Below, piece after piece: positions 19,056 through 27,014 of a DNA stretch of 64,000 nt. Positions within the stretch are counted from its first letter, which is position 1, and every line of letters begins with the position of its first letter. The translations under genes were made by a program, and so were the position numbers. The notes beneath the pieces are model-generated. The model did no database searches and was not told the DNA's origin. It saw only the letters and a list, made by a program, of their open reading frames with translations. Source of the stretch: Streptomyces sp. cg36 (GTDB lineage: Bacteria > Actinomycetota > Actinomycetes > Streptomycetales > Streptomycetaceae); contig NZ_CP163520.1 of NCBI RefSeq assembly GCF_041080675.1, positions 4,216,001 to 4,280,000 on the forward strand, given 5' to 3'.

Positions 19056-19231
19056 GACGCCTCCCTCGTGGGTGCGGCGGGGACCCGGGGCCGCTCGCGG
19101 CCGGTCCGGCGGGGGCCGGTGCCGCGCGGGGTCCCCTCGGGGTGGGCGCGGCGGTGGTGGGTGCGGCGGTGGCCGGCGGGGCCCCCGGCCCGTGGCGCAC
19201 GGGCCGGGGCGGCGGTCGGGGAGGTGCGCAT
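19049..19231 (-). CDS. Doubtful 60-aa basic peptide
   Basis: Open from an ATG at 19231 with a good site, AGGAAGG, 6 bases upstream, to a stop overlapping the next gene by 7 bases. The translation is Arg/Pro/Thr-rich (MRTSPTAAPARAPRAGG) with no recognisable domain. Position and ribosome site argue for translation, composition argues against. Confidence 0.3.
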   Translation of the reverse strand: MRTSPTAAPARAPRAGGPAGHRRTHHRRAHPEGTPRGTGPRRTGRERPRVPAAPTREASW

Positions 19232-19254
19232 GGGGTGCCTTCCTGGGGTGGCGG

Positions 19255-19742
19255 TCAGCGGCCTTGCGGCGGCGCGGACAGGGGCAGGTGCCGGATCAGC
19301 ACGGCGAGGCGGCGCGAGGAGAGCGTGCCGCGGTACCAGTCCAGGAGGTCGACGCCGTAGTGGCGCAGGAGTTCGGCTTCCAGCGCCTCGGCGTTGGCGT
19401 CCACGTACACGCCGAGGCGCAGCCTTCCCCCGGGCCGAGCCCGGTGTCCCGGCCGTGGGCCGTGAGGATCTCCTGGACGTCGTACGGGGAGGGGCGGTGG
19501 CGGCGCAGCCGGGCGCTCTGCTCCTCGCCGAGGAGGAGGTCGAGGGCGGCGCCGGCGTCGTCCCCGGCGGCCCGCAGCCTGCGGGCGGCGTCCCGGCTCA
19601 GCTCGCGGGGCAGCTCGAAGAGTTCGCCGCCCAGCTCGAAGGCCCAGCCGCGGTCGAACGCCTCCAGCCGCTGGGCGCGGGCGGCGTCGACCCGGGTGAC
19701 GGACGGGACGCGGGAGGGTGGCGAGTGGGGGGACACGGTCAT
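19255..19742 (-). CDS. Phage tail assembly chaperone-like protein, probable -1 frameshift product
   Basis: Begins MTVSPHSPPSRV at ATG 19742 (GGAGG 4-5 bases upstream). Frame 0 encodes GWAFELGGELFELPRELSRD, then DLLLGEEQSARLRRHRPSPYDVQEILTAHG, and runs on to 19296 as unlikely sequence. Shifting -1 at the G-run GGGGGAA (19425-19431 on this strand) gives LGVYVDANAEALEAELLRHYGVDLLDWYRG and SSRRLAVLIRHLP, ending at 19255; the fused product is about 162 aa. Both halves match the pattern I know for actinophage gpG/gpGT chaperones, which use a programmed -1 shift. No tape-measure gene follows. A plain frameshift mutation is the alternative. Confidence 0.6.
19425..19431 (-). other. Candidate slippery site for -1 frameshifting
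   Basis: Minus strand reads GGGGGAA with frame-0 codons CCG GGG GAA. A -1 slip onto GGG GGA joins the two conserved halves of the tail-chaperone-like protein at the expected place. Re-pairing at the second codon is imperfect, which weakens the case. Confidence 0.45.
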
Positions 19743-19864
19743 GGGACCTCCGCCAAATGCGATGATCTGCAAGGGAGTTGGGAGAAAAAGCGGCGTACCC
19801 GAGGAACGGTGCAGCGGATACAGTCGGGTTCACCTCTACGGCTGAGGCAGGGGAAGAAGTGACC

Positions 19865-20746
19865 GTGAACGTGGACGAGGGCGAACGGCTCGCGGAGCGG
19901 TTCGAGGCCAACCGCACCCATCTGCGGGCCGTCGCCTACCGGATACTCGGCTCGCTGAGCGAGGCGGACGACGCCGTTCAGGAGGCGTGGCTGCGGCTCA
20001 GCCGGACCGACGCCCGCGAAGTGAAGAACCTCGGCGGCTGGCTCACCACCGTGGTGGGCCGGGTCTGCCTCGACATGCTGCGCTCGCGCGACTCGCGCCG
20101 CGAGCTGCTCTACGACGAACCCGTGCCGCGCCCCGCGCACATCCACGAGGAGCCGGGCGGCCCCGAGCACGAGGTGCTGCTGGTGGACTCGGTGGGGCTG
20201 GCCATGCTGGTCGTCCTCAACACCCTGGCGCCCGCCGAGCGGATCGCCTTCGTCCTGCACGACATGTTCATGGTGCCGTTCGACGAGATAGCGGCCGTGG
20301 TGGGCCGCTCCACGGTGGCCACCCGGCAGCTGGCGAGCCGGGCGCGGCGCCGGGTGCAGGAGTCGGCGCCGGTGCCGGACGCGGATCTGGCCCGCCAGAA
20401 GGAAGTGGTGGACGCCTTCTTCGCCGCCTCGCGCGCGGGCGACTTCGACGCGCTCCTCGAACTGCTCGACCCCGATGTGGTGGTGCGGGCCGACCGCGCG
20501 ACCGTGGAGGTCGGCGCGCTGGGCGAGGTGCGCGGGGCACTGGCGGTGGCGGGCACGTTCAAGGGGCGCGCCCAGACGGCCCAACTGGCCCTGGTGGACG
20601 GTGCGGTGGGCGCGGTGTGGGCGCCCGGCGGCGCGCTCAAGGTGGTCATCGGGTTCACGCTGGAGGGGGACCGGATCACCGGGATCACCCTGCGGGCGGA
20701 CCCGGACCGGCTGCGCCGTCTGGACCTGGCGGTGCTGGCGGCGTAG
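19865..20746 (+). CDS. SigJ/ECF41-like extracytoplasmic sigma factor with SnoaL-type C-terminal domain
   Basis: 293 aa from a GTG with GGGGAAG 8 bases upstream; a GTG two codons earlier is too close. Region sigma-2 is LAERFEANRTHLRAVAYRILGSLSEADDAVQEAWLRL, sigma-4 is LNTLAPAERIAFVLHDMFMVPFDEIAAVVGRSTVATRQLASRARRRV, and a 110-residue NTF2/SnoaL-like domain (VDAFFAASRAGDFDALLELLDPDVVV onward) follows. In ECF41 proteins this extension tunes activity. The DGGGK motif expected there is missing (RADRATVEVG), so it may be a related class. No anti-sigma gene adjoins; the usual COE-type partner is absent. Confidence 0.88.
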   Translation: MNVDEGERLAERFEANRTHLRAVAYRILGSLSEADDAVQEAWLRLSRTDAREVKNLGGWLTTVVGRVCLDMLRSRDSRRELLYDEPVPRPAHIHEEPGGPEHEVLLVDSVGLAMLVVLNTLAPAERIAFVLHDMFMVPFDEIAAVVGRSTVATRQLASRARRRVQESAPVPDADLARQKEVVDAFFAASRAGDFDALLELLDPDVVVRADRATVEVGALGEVRGALAVAGTFKGRAQTAQLALVDGAVGAVWAPGGALKVVIGFTLEGDRITGITLRADPDRLRRLDLAVLAA

Positions 20747-20769
20747 CCGTGCGCGGGGCGGGCGGTGGC

Positions 20770-20799
20770 CCACGGGCGGCGTTCGCGGGACGCCCGTGG
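20770..20799. terminator. Terminator between sigma factor and lactonase genes
   Basis: CCACGGGCG (20770-20778) pairs with CGCCCGTGG (20791-20799) between convergent genes; 9-bp stem, 12-base loop. Confidence 0.65.
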
Positions 20800-20935
20800 A
20801 CCACCTGTTCAATGGGCCCGACCGCTCGGCCTGTCGCGCGGCCGGTTCACCCGGCCCGCCCGCTCGGCCGGCCGGGTGCCCGGTCTGGGCGCTCGGCCGT
20901 GCCCGGATTCACCCAGTGGTCCGCGCAGCCAGGGC

Positions 20936-22195
20936 TCAGATGGCCACCAGCCCCTCCGAGCCCGGCGCCAGGCCGCCCATGCTCGGGGCCAGGATGCCGG
21001 TGGAGACGACCCGGGGCGGGTCGTCCTGGACGCCGAAGCCGCGCAGCGGGGTGAGCCCGCCCGCCGCCTCGATGCGCCAGGCGCCGATGGACATCTTGTT
21101 GCTGTACGGGGTGTTCTCCGCGTAGTTGGGGAGCCGGGGGTCGGCGATCTTCTCGTCGAACCCGGCCACGATCACGTACAGGTACAGCCCGTCCTCGCTG
21201 ATCGCCATGTCCTGGGTGGCGTGCTGGTCGCGCGAGGTGGCGAGGTGGCCGTCCGGCGGGAAGAGCGTGAGCCGGCCGGTGGCGTCGATGCGGTACCCGG
21301 AGATGGTGCCGCTCTGCGCGCTGGCCGCGTAGATGACGGTCGGGTCGAGGGTGCTGTTGGCCGTCCAGCAGGTGGTGGCCTCGGTGGTGTCGACCGAGCC
21401 GCTGATCACCTGGAGGGTGCCGTCCCGGTTGACCCGGTACGTGGACATCGAGCCCAGGAAGTTGTGCCCGCCGACGATCTCGGTGACCAGCAGGAAGTCG
21501 CCGTGGAAGGTGGCGGAGAAGGGCGCGGGGCCGTGCGAGTCGTTGCGCACCGGGGCACCGGCCCGGCCGTAGGCGTCGACGGGGAAGACGTCGAGTGCGT
21601 TGAGCTGGCGTTCGGTGGCGACCAGCTGGGTGCCGTCGGGCGTGAAGGTGATCTGCGACGGGGCCGAGTCGGGACCGCCGGAGAGGTACTGGCGGGAGCC
21701 GTCGACCGGGGTGAGCACGCCGTCGTCGCCGACGGTGAACCCGGCGATGGAGGCGTCCGCCGAGTTCGCCACGTACAGCAGGTTGCCGTGCACGGTGAGG
21801 CTGACCGGGCGCAGGCCGCCGGAGGGGACCCGGCTGACCGGGCGGAGCCGGTCGCCCTCGATGGCCAGCGAGGAGACCTCGTTGCTGCCCGCGTCCACGC
21901 CGAACAGGAACCGCTTGTCCGCGCTGATGATCAGCGAGCCCTGGGAGACCAGCGGGTCGGAGGCGTCCTCCAGGTCGTAGCTGCGGCCGATGCCGAGGCC
22001 GCCGGTGGGGTAGGTGCCCTTGCGGGTCAGACCGCCGTAGATGTCGCGGGCGAAGACCGTCACGGAGTTGCCGGTCTCCTGGTTGCTCATGACGTACACG
22101 AAGCCGCCGCGCGCGGTCGCGGGCGGGTTCGGGTCGTCGCCGGGGTGACCGGATCCGAGCTCGGTCACCGCTTCGGGCGTCCCAGTGGTTTCCAT
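20936..22195 (-). CDS. Lactonase-fold beta-propeller protein (YVTN / 6-phosphogluconolactonase-like)
   Basis: 419 aa. Repeating blades of about 50 residues with GNLLYVANSADASIAGFTV, DGVLTPVDGS, FTPDGTQLVATERQLNALDVFPV and EDGLYLYVIVAG define the seven-bladed lactonase family. No signal peptide. Start at ATG 22195 (GAAGGA 9 bases upstream); a frame extension to 22348 is Pro/Arg-rich and lacks a ribosome site. It follows the haloperoxidase gene by 174 bases on the same strand, so may act on its products or be a stress-linked enzyme; the substrate is unknown. Confidence 0.8.
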   Translation of the reverse strand: METTGTPEAVTELGSGHPGDDPNPPATARGGFVYVMSNQETGNSVTVFARDIYGGLTRKGTYPTGGLGIGRSYDLEDASDPLVSQGSLIISADKRFLFGVDAGSNEVSSLAIEGDRLRPVSRVPSGGLRPVSLTVHGNLLYVANSADASIAGFTVGDDGVLTPVDGSRQYLSGGPDSAPSQITFTPDGTQLVATERQLNALDVFPVDAYGRAGAPVRNDSHGPAPFSATFHGDFLLVTEIVGGHNFLGSMSTYRVNRDGTLQVISGSVDTTEATTCWTANSTLDPTVIYAASAQSGTISGYRIDATGRLTLFPPDGHLATSRDQHATQDMAISEDGLYLYVIVAGFDEKIADPRLPNYAENTPYSNKMSIGAWRIEAAGGLTPLRGFGVQDDPPRVVSTGILAPSMGGLAPGSEGLVAI

Positions 22196-22369
22196 GATGA
22201 TGTCCTTCGTCGTGCCGGACTGGCCGGCCTGGATGGCGAAAGGCGCGCCCGTGGGCGCGCCGCAGTGCGGCCCGGGGGGCCGTTTCGGGGAGGGTGCGCG
22301 AATTCGCGCGGGATGCACGGGAGTTCGGGCCGGAGCCGTATTCCCCAATGACGCTTCGGGGTCTTTCGG

Positions 22370-23800
22370 CTAGGCGGCGGGACCGGCGGCGCGGGCGGCC
22401 GTCAGACCGTGCGCGGCGATGTCGTCGGCGATGTCGAGACCGAGCCGTACTCCGCCGATGTTCTTGCTGAGGTCGATCTCGCCGGAGGCGTCGGGAATCC
22501 AGCCGTCGTAATTCCAGTGCACTCCGAGGAATACCCGGCTGATGCTGTTCTCCTTGATCATTTCCCAGAGTCCGCCGGGGAACCGCCGCACCACCCGGGT
22601 GCGGGCGACGCCATTGGTGTCGGTGCTGACGCCGTCGAGTTCGTCCGAGACGAATTCCAGCCCGGCGGCCAGGTTGTCCGGGCGGTGGGCGCCCTGGCGG
22701 TAGAAGTGCCGCACGCTCTGGAAGGCCGCCGAGCCGATGGTGGCGTGGCCCGAGGGGTACGAAGGGAACTGCGGGGTGCGGTTGACCTTGCCGCCCGGGT
22801 TGTTGGTGTTCGGCGCGCCCAGCGGCAGCCACTCGGGGTCGGCGTCCGGCCCGAGCAGCTCGGCGCCGGTCCCGGCCGGCCCCGCCGAGGCGTCGTGCTC
22901 GCGCACGCCCACCACCGGGCGCCACAGGTCGTAGACGTACTTGTCGTACCAGGCCAGGATGGCCGCGTCCGCCATGGCCGCGTTGACCAGCGCGAACAGC
23001 CGGGCGTTCTTGGCGGTGTCGTTGTGCTGCGCGTCGGCGACCCTGCGGACGATCTGGTTGTAGAGCCGGGGCGGCGTGCCCAGGCCCTTGACCCCGTCGT
23101 ACGCCCAGAACATGCCCTTGGCGGTCTCGTCCTGGGTGCGCCGCGCGCCCCGGAGCGCCTCGGGCAGGGCGCCCATCAGATGCGTCGCCACGCCCTTGGC
23201 GCGGACCTGGCGCAGCGCGCTCTCGTACAGCGCCGTGCCGGGCTGCGGGGGCGGCGCCAGGTGGTGGCGGGTGGTCGCCGCGAACAGGTGGGAGTGGGCG
23301 CCGTAGTACGCCGCGTACACCGGCTGGGCGGGGTCGACCGGGTCGGGGCGGTGGTGGAGCCGGTCCACCGAGTACACATAGCCGTCGTCGCCCAGGCCCG
23401 GGTCGCCGCGGCGCAGGGCGAGCAGGGCCCCGGCGACCGCCAGCCCGAAGGCGTGGCCGTCGCCGTTGGCCTGGCCCGCGGCCAGCCCGGCCGCCCGGTG
23501 CCGGTCGTTGAAGTAGTCGCGCTGGGCGGGGTAGAGGGCGTTGAGGGCGGAGTGCGCGGCGGCGGCGACCGCCGCGTCCGAGGAGGCGCCGACGGCGGCC
23601 CGGGGCAGCGAGGTGCCCAGGTAGCAGTCGTGGCCGGGGTGGATGCCGAAGTAGGCGTCGTGCATGGCCAGGTGCACGATCGCCAGCGCACGGCTGGCGC
23701 CGCACGGGCCGCGCGAGCCGGCTTCGGCGGGCGCGCCCGTGGTGTGGGTGGTGCGGTCGGCCTCCAGGGCGACCGCGTTCCAGTACAGGATCTGATCCAC
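22370..23800 (-). CDS. Vanadium-dependent haloperoxidase (PAP2-like superfamily)
   Basis: 476 aa cytosolic protein, all-helical. The vanadate-binding signature is complete: K-x6-RP in YDKYVYDLWRPVVG, PSGH in FPSYPSGHATIG, and SR-x3-G-x-H-x3-D in ISRVFLGVHWNYDG. Family members oxidise halides with H2O2, or are bifunctional phosphatase relatives. Its stop-to-start neighbour upstream, the DoxX gene, ends three bases before this ATG, so the two are an operon. Bromo- or chloroperoxidase specificity cannot be read from sequence. Confidence 0.88.
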   Translation of the reverse strand: MDQILYWNAVALEADRTTHTTGAPAEAGSRGPCGASRALAIVHLAMHDAYFGIHPGHDCYLGTSLPRAAVGASSDAAVAAAAHSALNALYPAQRDYFNDRHRAAGLAAGQANGDGHAFGLAVAGALLALRRGDPGLGDDGYVYSVDRLHHRPDPVDPAQPVYAAYYGAHSHLFAATTRHHLAPPPQPGTALYESALRQVRAKGVATHLMGALPEALRGARRTQDETAKGMFWAYDGVKGLGTPPRLYNQIVRRVADAQHNDTAKNARLFALVNAAMADAAILAWYDKYVYDLWRPVVGVREHDASAGPAGTGAELLGPDADPEWLPLGAPNTNNPGGKVNRTPQFPSYPSGHATIGSAAFQSVRHFYRQGAHRPDNLAAGLEFVSDELDGVSTDTNGVARTRVVRRFPGGLWEMIKENSISRVFLGVHWNYDGWIPDASGEIDLSKNIGGVRLGLDIADDIAAHGLTAARAAGPAA

Positions 23801-23803
23801 GCG

Positions 23804-24346
23804 TCAGGTTCCTTTCACAAGGCCCCCCGAGGTGCTGGTGGTGACTTCGGCGGGGCTTTCGTCCGCCGGGCGGTGGCGGACGGGCGGGGCGGTGGCGCGG
23901 GCCGTGGTCGCGAGGACCAGGCCGGCGGCGAGCAGGACCACGTCCTTGAGCACGTACTGGCCCTCCAGCGTCGGCATGTGGTGGGGGCCGCCGAACATGC
24001 GGCCGGGCACCACCACGAGCGGGGTGAGGATGCCGACGAGGTGGATCAGGAGGAGGGCGGTCGTCGGGCGCATCCACCGCCCGATGATCAGCAGCACCCC
24101 GATGACGCACTCCAGCGTCGCGACGCAGTCCATCGCGGCCGTCCCGGACACCAGGTGCGGCACCAGGCCGAGGGTGAGCCGGTGCAGCGTGGCGACCACG
24201 AGGCCCTGGGCCGGACTCAGGTCCGGGAAGTACTTGAGGAATCCGAAGGAAAGCAGCACCGCGCCCATGCAGAGGCGCAGTACGGAAATGCAGTGGCGCA
24301 CGAGCCATGGGTGAATGCGGGCCTCTTTGCCGTCCGTACGTGCCAT
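23804..24346 (-). CDS. DoxX-like integral membrane protein
   Basis: 180 aa with four hydrophobic helices: VLRLCMGAVLLSFGFLKYF, TLECVIGVLLIIGRWM, ALLLIHLVGILTPLVVV and VLKDVVLLAAGLVLATT, the DoxX/DUF417 pattern, with conserved GPHHMPTLEGQYVLKD. Start at ATG 24346 with AAGGAG about 8 bases upstream; the frame is open further but without a ribosome site. First gene of the DoxX - haloperoxidase - lactonase run. DoxX proteins are often linked to redox stress or quinone chemistry. Confidence 0.82.
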   Translation of the reverse strand: MARTDGKEARIHPWLVRHCISVLRLCMGAVLLSFGFLKYFPDLSPAQGLVVATLHRLTLGLVPHLVSGTAAMDCVATLECVIGVLLIIGRWMRPTTALLLIHLVGILTPLVVVPGRMFGGPHHMPTLEGQYVLKDVVLLAAGLVLATTARATAPPVRHRPADESPAEVTTSTSGGLVKGT

Positions 24347-24706
24347 TTCCACGCTCCTTGTGTGGTCGCCTGTACGAATCGCTTCGAAGCGGTGCGACAA
24401 GGTACTCAAGGAGTGCGGTGGCGTCGACGGTGGGCGTGATGGCGGGGTGGCTAACGCGCCAGGATGTGCAACTGCGGTATTCCGACGTTGGATTGGTGAA
24501 TTCCGATCTTCGTCGGACCGCCCCATGCGAAACGGCAGACCCGTCGCCCGCTGTGGGCGCGGCTCTGCCGCTGCTCCAAGTGTGATCCCGGTGCGGGAAA
24601 TCCGCAACTCGTCTTTCCCCAGGGGTCTTTGGGGCCACTGCGACGGCATGGGAAATGGCCCCACCCCGATACGGGTGAGGCCATGGGGAGAAGGGGGCGG
24701 GGCGGG
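24347..24706. other. 360-bp control region with perfect palindrome
   Basis: No gene. CGCTTCGAAGCG at 24380-24391 is a perfect 12-bp palindrome about 35 bases before the DoxX start, a candidate operator. At the other end lies the hairpin TGGGGCCA (24630-24637) / TGGCCCCA (24656-24663). Confidence 0.5.
24630..24663 (-). terminator. Likely terminator of the WhiB/zinc-ribbon/HTH operon
   Basis: TGGGGCCA and TGGCCCCA form an 8-bp stem with an 18-base loop, about 45 bases after the HTH gene stop on the minus strand. Confidence 0.5.
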
Positions 24707-24901
24707 CTACGCCGTGTTCCGGCCGGGGACCCGGTGGGCCGAGCGTTCGGCGGCGAACACGTCCTCCAGCCGGTAGAGCAGCCGCCTGCCCTGCCGGCCC
24801 GCCGACTTCAGATGTCCCAGCTGGACCCACTTGCGGATGGTGGCGGGCGAGACGTCGACCTCGGCGGCGGCGAGTTCGCCCGGGATCAGGTACGTGCTCA
24901 T
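24707..24901 (-). CDS. Small excisionase/MerR-type helix-turn-helix protein
   Basis: 64 aa: MSTYLIPGELAAAEVDVSPATIRKWVQLGHLKSAG..GRRLLYRLEDV is a single winged-helix DNA-binding domain of the excisionase (HTH_17) type. The ATG overlaps the stop of the zinc-ribbon gene (ATGA), so it is translationally coupled. Such mini-regulators are common in phage and integrative-element modules. Last gene of a three-gene minus-strand operon. Confidence 0.75.
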   Translation of the reverse strand: MSTYLIPGELAAAEVDVSPATIRKWVQLGHLKSAGRQGRRLLYRLEDVFAAERSAHRVPGRNTA

Positions 24902-25452
24902 GACGCGTCCTCCAGTGATGTCTCCACCACATGGCGGCAGACCGGGTTCACGCAGAGCACCGCGCCCCGCTCCGGGAAGATGCGCAGCGAGACCGAGGCG
25001 CACGCCGGGCAGCGTCCGCCGACCCGGATCATCTGCTCGGGGTCGCCCAGCTCGCGGGCGCAGCGCCGGGCCATCCGGCGGGTCTCGTCGGTGAGGTGCG
25101 CGGCGAGGTCGGGCAGCGCTCTTACGTACGCGATGAGTTGGGCCAGGCGGCGCAGGCGGGCCACCACGGGGGCCGGGGCCGGTGGGCGCAGGCCGAGCCG
25201 TTCGCGTACGGCCTCCTCCAGCTCGACCACGCCGTCGGTGATGTCCCGGACGGCGTCGGAGATGTGCAGCCGGATCGGGGCGGTCGCCGAGGGGCCGGTG
25301 CCGCGCCGCTCGCGCGGGCCGCCGGCGGCCGGGGCGAGTTCGGCGAGGAGCTGGGGGAAGCGGCGGGCCAGCGACTCCAGCCAGATCAGGTCCTCGGGGA
25401 CGGCGGCGGGGGGCGTCGCGGCGGAGGCGGTCCGCGCGGCCGGGGCGTTCAT
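24898..25452 (-). CDS. Hypothetical protein with C-terminal zinc ribbon
   Basis: 184 aa. After an Ala-rich start the middle is helical (SDAVRDITDGVVELEEAVRERL, then VARLRRLAQLIAYVRALPDLA); the end carries CPAC...CVNPVC, four cysteines spaced for a zinc ribbon (GGRCPACASVSLRIF, then AVLCVNPVCRHVVE). The ATG (25452) overlaps the WhiB stop and its own stop overlaps the next ATG, giving tight coupling throughout. I recall similar proteins from Streptomyces phages and plasmids. Function unknown. Confidence 0.75.
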   Translation of the reverse strand: MNAPAARTASAATPPAAVPEDLIWLESLARRFPQLLAELAPAAGGPRERRGTGPSATAPIRLHISDAVRDITDGVVELEEAVRERLGLRPPAPAPVVARLRRLAQLIAYVRALPDLAAHLTDETRRMARRCARELGDPEQMIRVGGRCPACASVSLRIFPERGAVLCVNPVCRHVVETSLEDAS

Positions 25453-25736
25453 CGCCGCGCCTGCCGGACCTCGCGTCCGTTGCGCCAGAGCCGGCCGCCG
25501 CTCACCCCGTCGAACCAGGTGTGCGCGGGGTCGACGACGCGCTCGCACTCCGTCCGGATCGGGCATTGATTGCACGCTCGCAATACCGGCTCGGCTTCGG
25601 CGGGGATACGGGTGAAGACCGAGCGTTGGGGCAGATTCACGCAGGCGGCGGCCCTGCGCCAGTCCGGACCTTCATCCGCCGGGCGGGATAAGTCCGAGGT
25701 CAGAGGTGTTTTTGGAGTAATCGTCCGTGCAGGCAC
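25449..25736 (-). CDS. WhiB-family (Wbl) iron-sulfur regulator
   Basis: 95 aa from GTG 25736 (GGAGGGG about 9 bases upstream). It has the four Wbl cysteines as C (RRAAACVNL) then C-x2-C-x5-C (ACNQCPIRTEC), followed by VVDPAHTWFDGVSGGRLWRNGRE, the GVWGG-like turn (here GVSGG) and a short basic DNA-binding tail. Wbl proteins bind a 4Fe-4S cluster and contact the principal sigma factor. This is a divergent, accessory-type member rather than a developmental WhiB. First gene of the operon, divergent from the XRE gene at 25907. Confidence 0.82.
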   Translation of the reverse strand: MPARTITPKTPLTSDLSRPADEGPDWRRAAACVNLPQRSVFTRIPAEAEPVLRACNQCPIRTECERVVDPAHTWFDGVSGGRLWRNGREVRQARR

Positions 25737-25906
25737 GTGCAAACCCCTCCCCACGTATGGGAACGCGTGTTCGGCAAATGGCGAACGCGTGATCAGGGTG
25801 ACACGGTGCGTGCGCGTACGCAAGCGAATCATGCGTGCGAGCGCGCATCCAGCTGTCCGCGAGGGCCCCGGCGGTACGCTGTCCCGCGACGAGGGAGAGC
25901 GACCAC

Positions 25907-26395
25907 ATGGGTTCGAGCGCACGGGCCGGGGCCCGCAACGAGCAGGGATACCGGGGCGACGGCGGCCGGGGCCACGCGGACGGCCTGGAGGAGTTCGCCG
26001 CCTGGATCGAGCGCCTGATGCGGCTGCGGCAGTACGACATCGACAGCCCGCGAGGCGGCGGCAAGTCCAAGCTCGCCGACGACGCCGGGGTGCACCGGGC
26101 CGCCGTCAGCAGGCTGCTGCAGCGCCAGAGCATGCCCGACCTGGAGACGATGCGCCGCCTCGCGGGCGTGCTGGGCGTACCGCTGCGGGACATGCTCATC
26201 CGGTCGGGACGGCTCTCCGAGGACGATCTGCCGGTTGCGGCGGGCCGTGGCGGGCAGGACGAGGGTCCGGGGCCGCTCACTCCCGAGGAGGCGGCCGTGC
26301 GCATGGGCGTGCCCCCGGAGCTGCGGGAGCTCTTCGCGCGGGTGACGCGGGCGTTCCTGCCGGACGGCGGCGGGGGCACCGGCCCGCACGGGTGA
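25907..26395 (+). CDS. XRE-family helix-turn-helix regulator
   Basis: 162 aa, ATG with GAGGGAGA upstream. The DNA-binding domain reads SKLADDAGVHRAAVSRLLQRQSMPDLETMRRLAGVLGVPLRDMLIRSG (residues about 58-105); a Pro/Glu-rich linker leads to LTPEEAAVRMGVPPELRELFARV. Divergent from the WhiB operon across 170 bases, so it probably shares its control region. The next gene follows after 25 bases. Confidence 0.8.
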   Translation: MGSSARAGARNEQGYRGDGGRGHADGLEEFAAWIERLMRLRQYDIDSPRGGGKSKLADDAGVHRAAVSRLLQRQSMPDLETMRRLAGVLGVPLRDMLIRSGRLSEDDLPVAAGRGGQDEGPGPLTPEEAAVRMGVPPELRELFARVTRAFLPDGGGGTGPHG

Positions 26396-26420
26396 CCGGA
26401 GGCGCGGAAGGGGGCGGGGC

Positions 26421-26927
26421 ATGGGGGACGGCGACACCGGCGGGTCCCAACCGGACCGGCTGGCGCACCTGTTGGGCGGCCTGCTGATCGAGCTGGGCGA
26501 GAAGGTCCGGCGGGCCGGGATCGACGGCGTGCGCATCCTCACCGACGACGAGCTCCAGTGCGAGCAGCTGCGCTGGTTCCGGGAGGGCTGGGAGGAGGCG
26601 GAGGTGAGCCGCCGCGCGGCGGCGCGCGCCACCGCCCCGGAGGAGGACCCGGCGCCCTACGGCACCGCGCCGGACCGGTACGGGGACGAGTCCCGGGGCC
26701 GTGCGGCGGCCGGGCACCCCGACGACGACCGGCCGCTCGCCCCCGGGCGGCTGCTGCAGTTCCCGCACGCGCCCGACGGCCGGGGCGGCCATCCCCTGCC
26801 GATCGTCGGCACCGGCCAGACGCGCGGCAAGGACCTGATGCCGCACCGGCCCCGGGGCCGCCCGCGCCCCCGGCCCGCCGACCCGGGCGACGACCCGGAC
26901 CCGCCGGGCAGCCACCCGCACGTGTGA
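26421..26927 (+). CDS. Hypothetical protein downstream of XRE regulator
   Basis: 168 aa. The first 70 residues look folded and helical (DRLAHLLGGLLIELGEKVRRAGIDGVRILTDDELQ, then QLRWFREGWEEAE); the rest is disordered, rich in Pro, Arg, Asp and Gly. Good SD (GGAAGGGGG). Probably co-transcribed with the XRE gene 25 bases upstream. No known domain recognised. Confidence 0.65.
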   Translation: MGDGDTGGSQPDRLAHLLGGLLIELGEKVRRAGIDGVRILTDDELQCEQLRWFREGWEEAEVSRRAAARATAPEEDPAPYGTAPDRYGDESRGRAAAGHPDDDRPLAPGRLLQFPHAPDGRGGHPLPIVGTGQTRGKDLMPHRPRGRPRPRPADPGDDPDPPGSHPHV

Positions 26928-27014
26928 GCCGGGCGCGGCGGCCGGGGCCCCGGGCCCCGGCGGCGCGGGGCCGGTCCCTCGCGTACGGAGCCGGGCGCCG
27001 GGGGAACCGCACCC

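Noticed and set aside
20847..24932. A 1361-aa open frame on the minus strand
   Set aside because: It is Arg/Pro/Gly-rich throughout and lies out of frame over the lactonase, haloperoxidase and DoxX genes, each of which has clear motifs.
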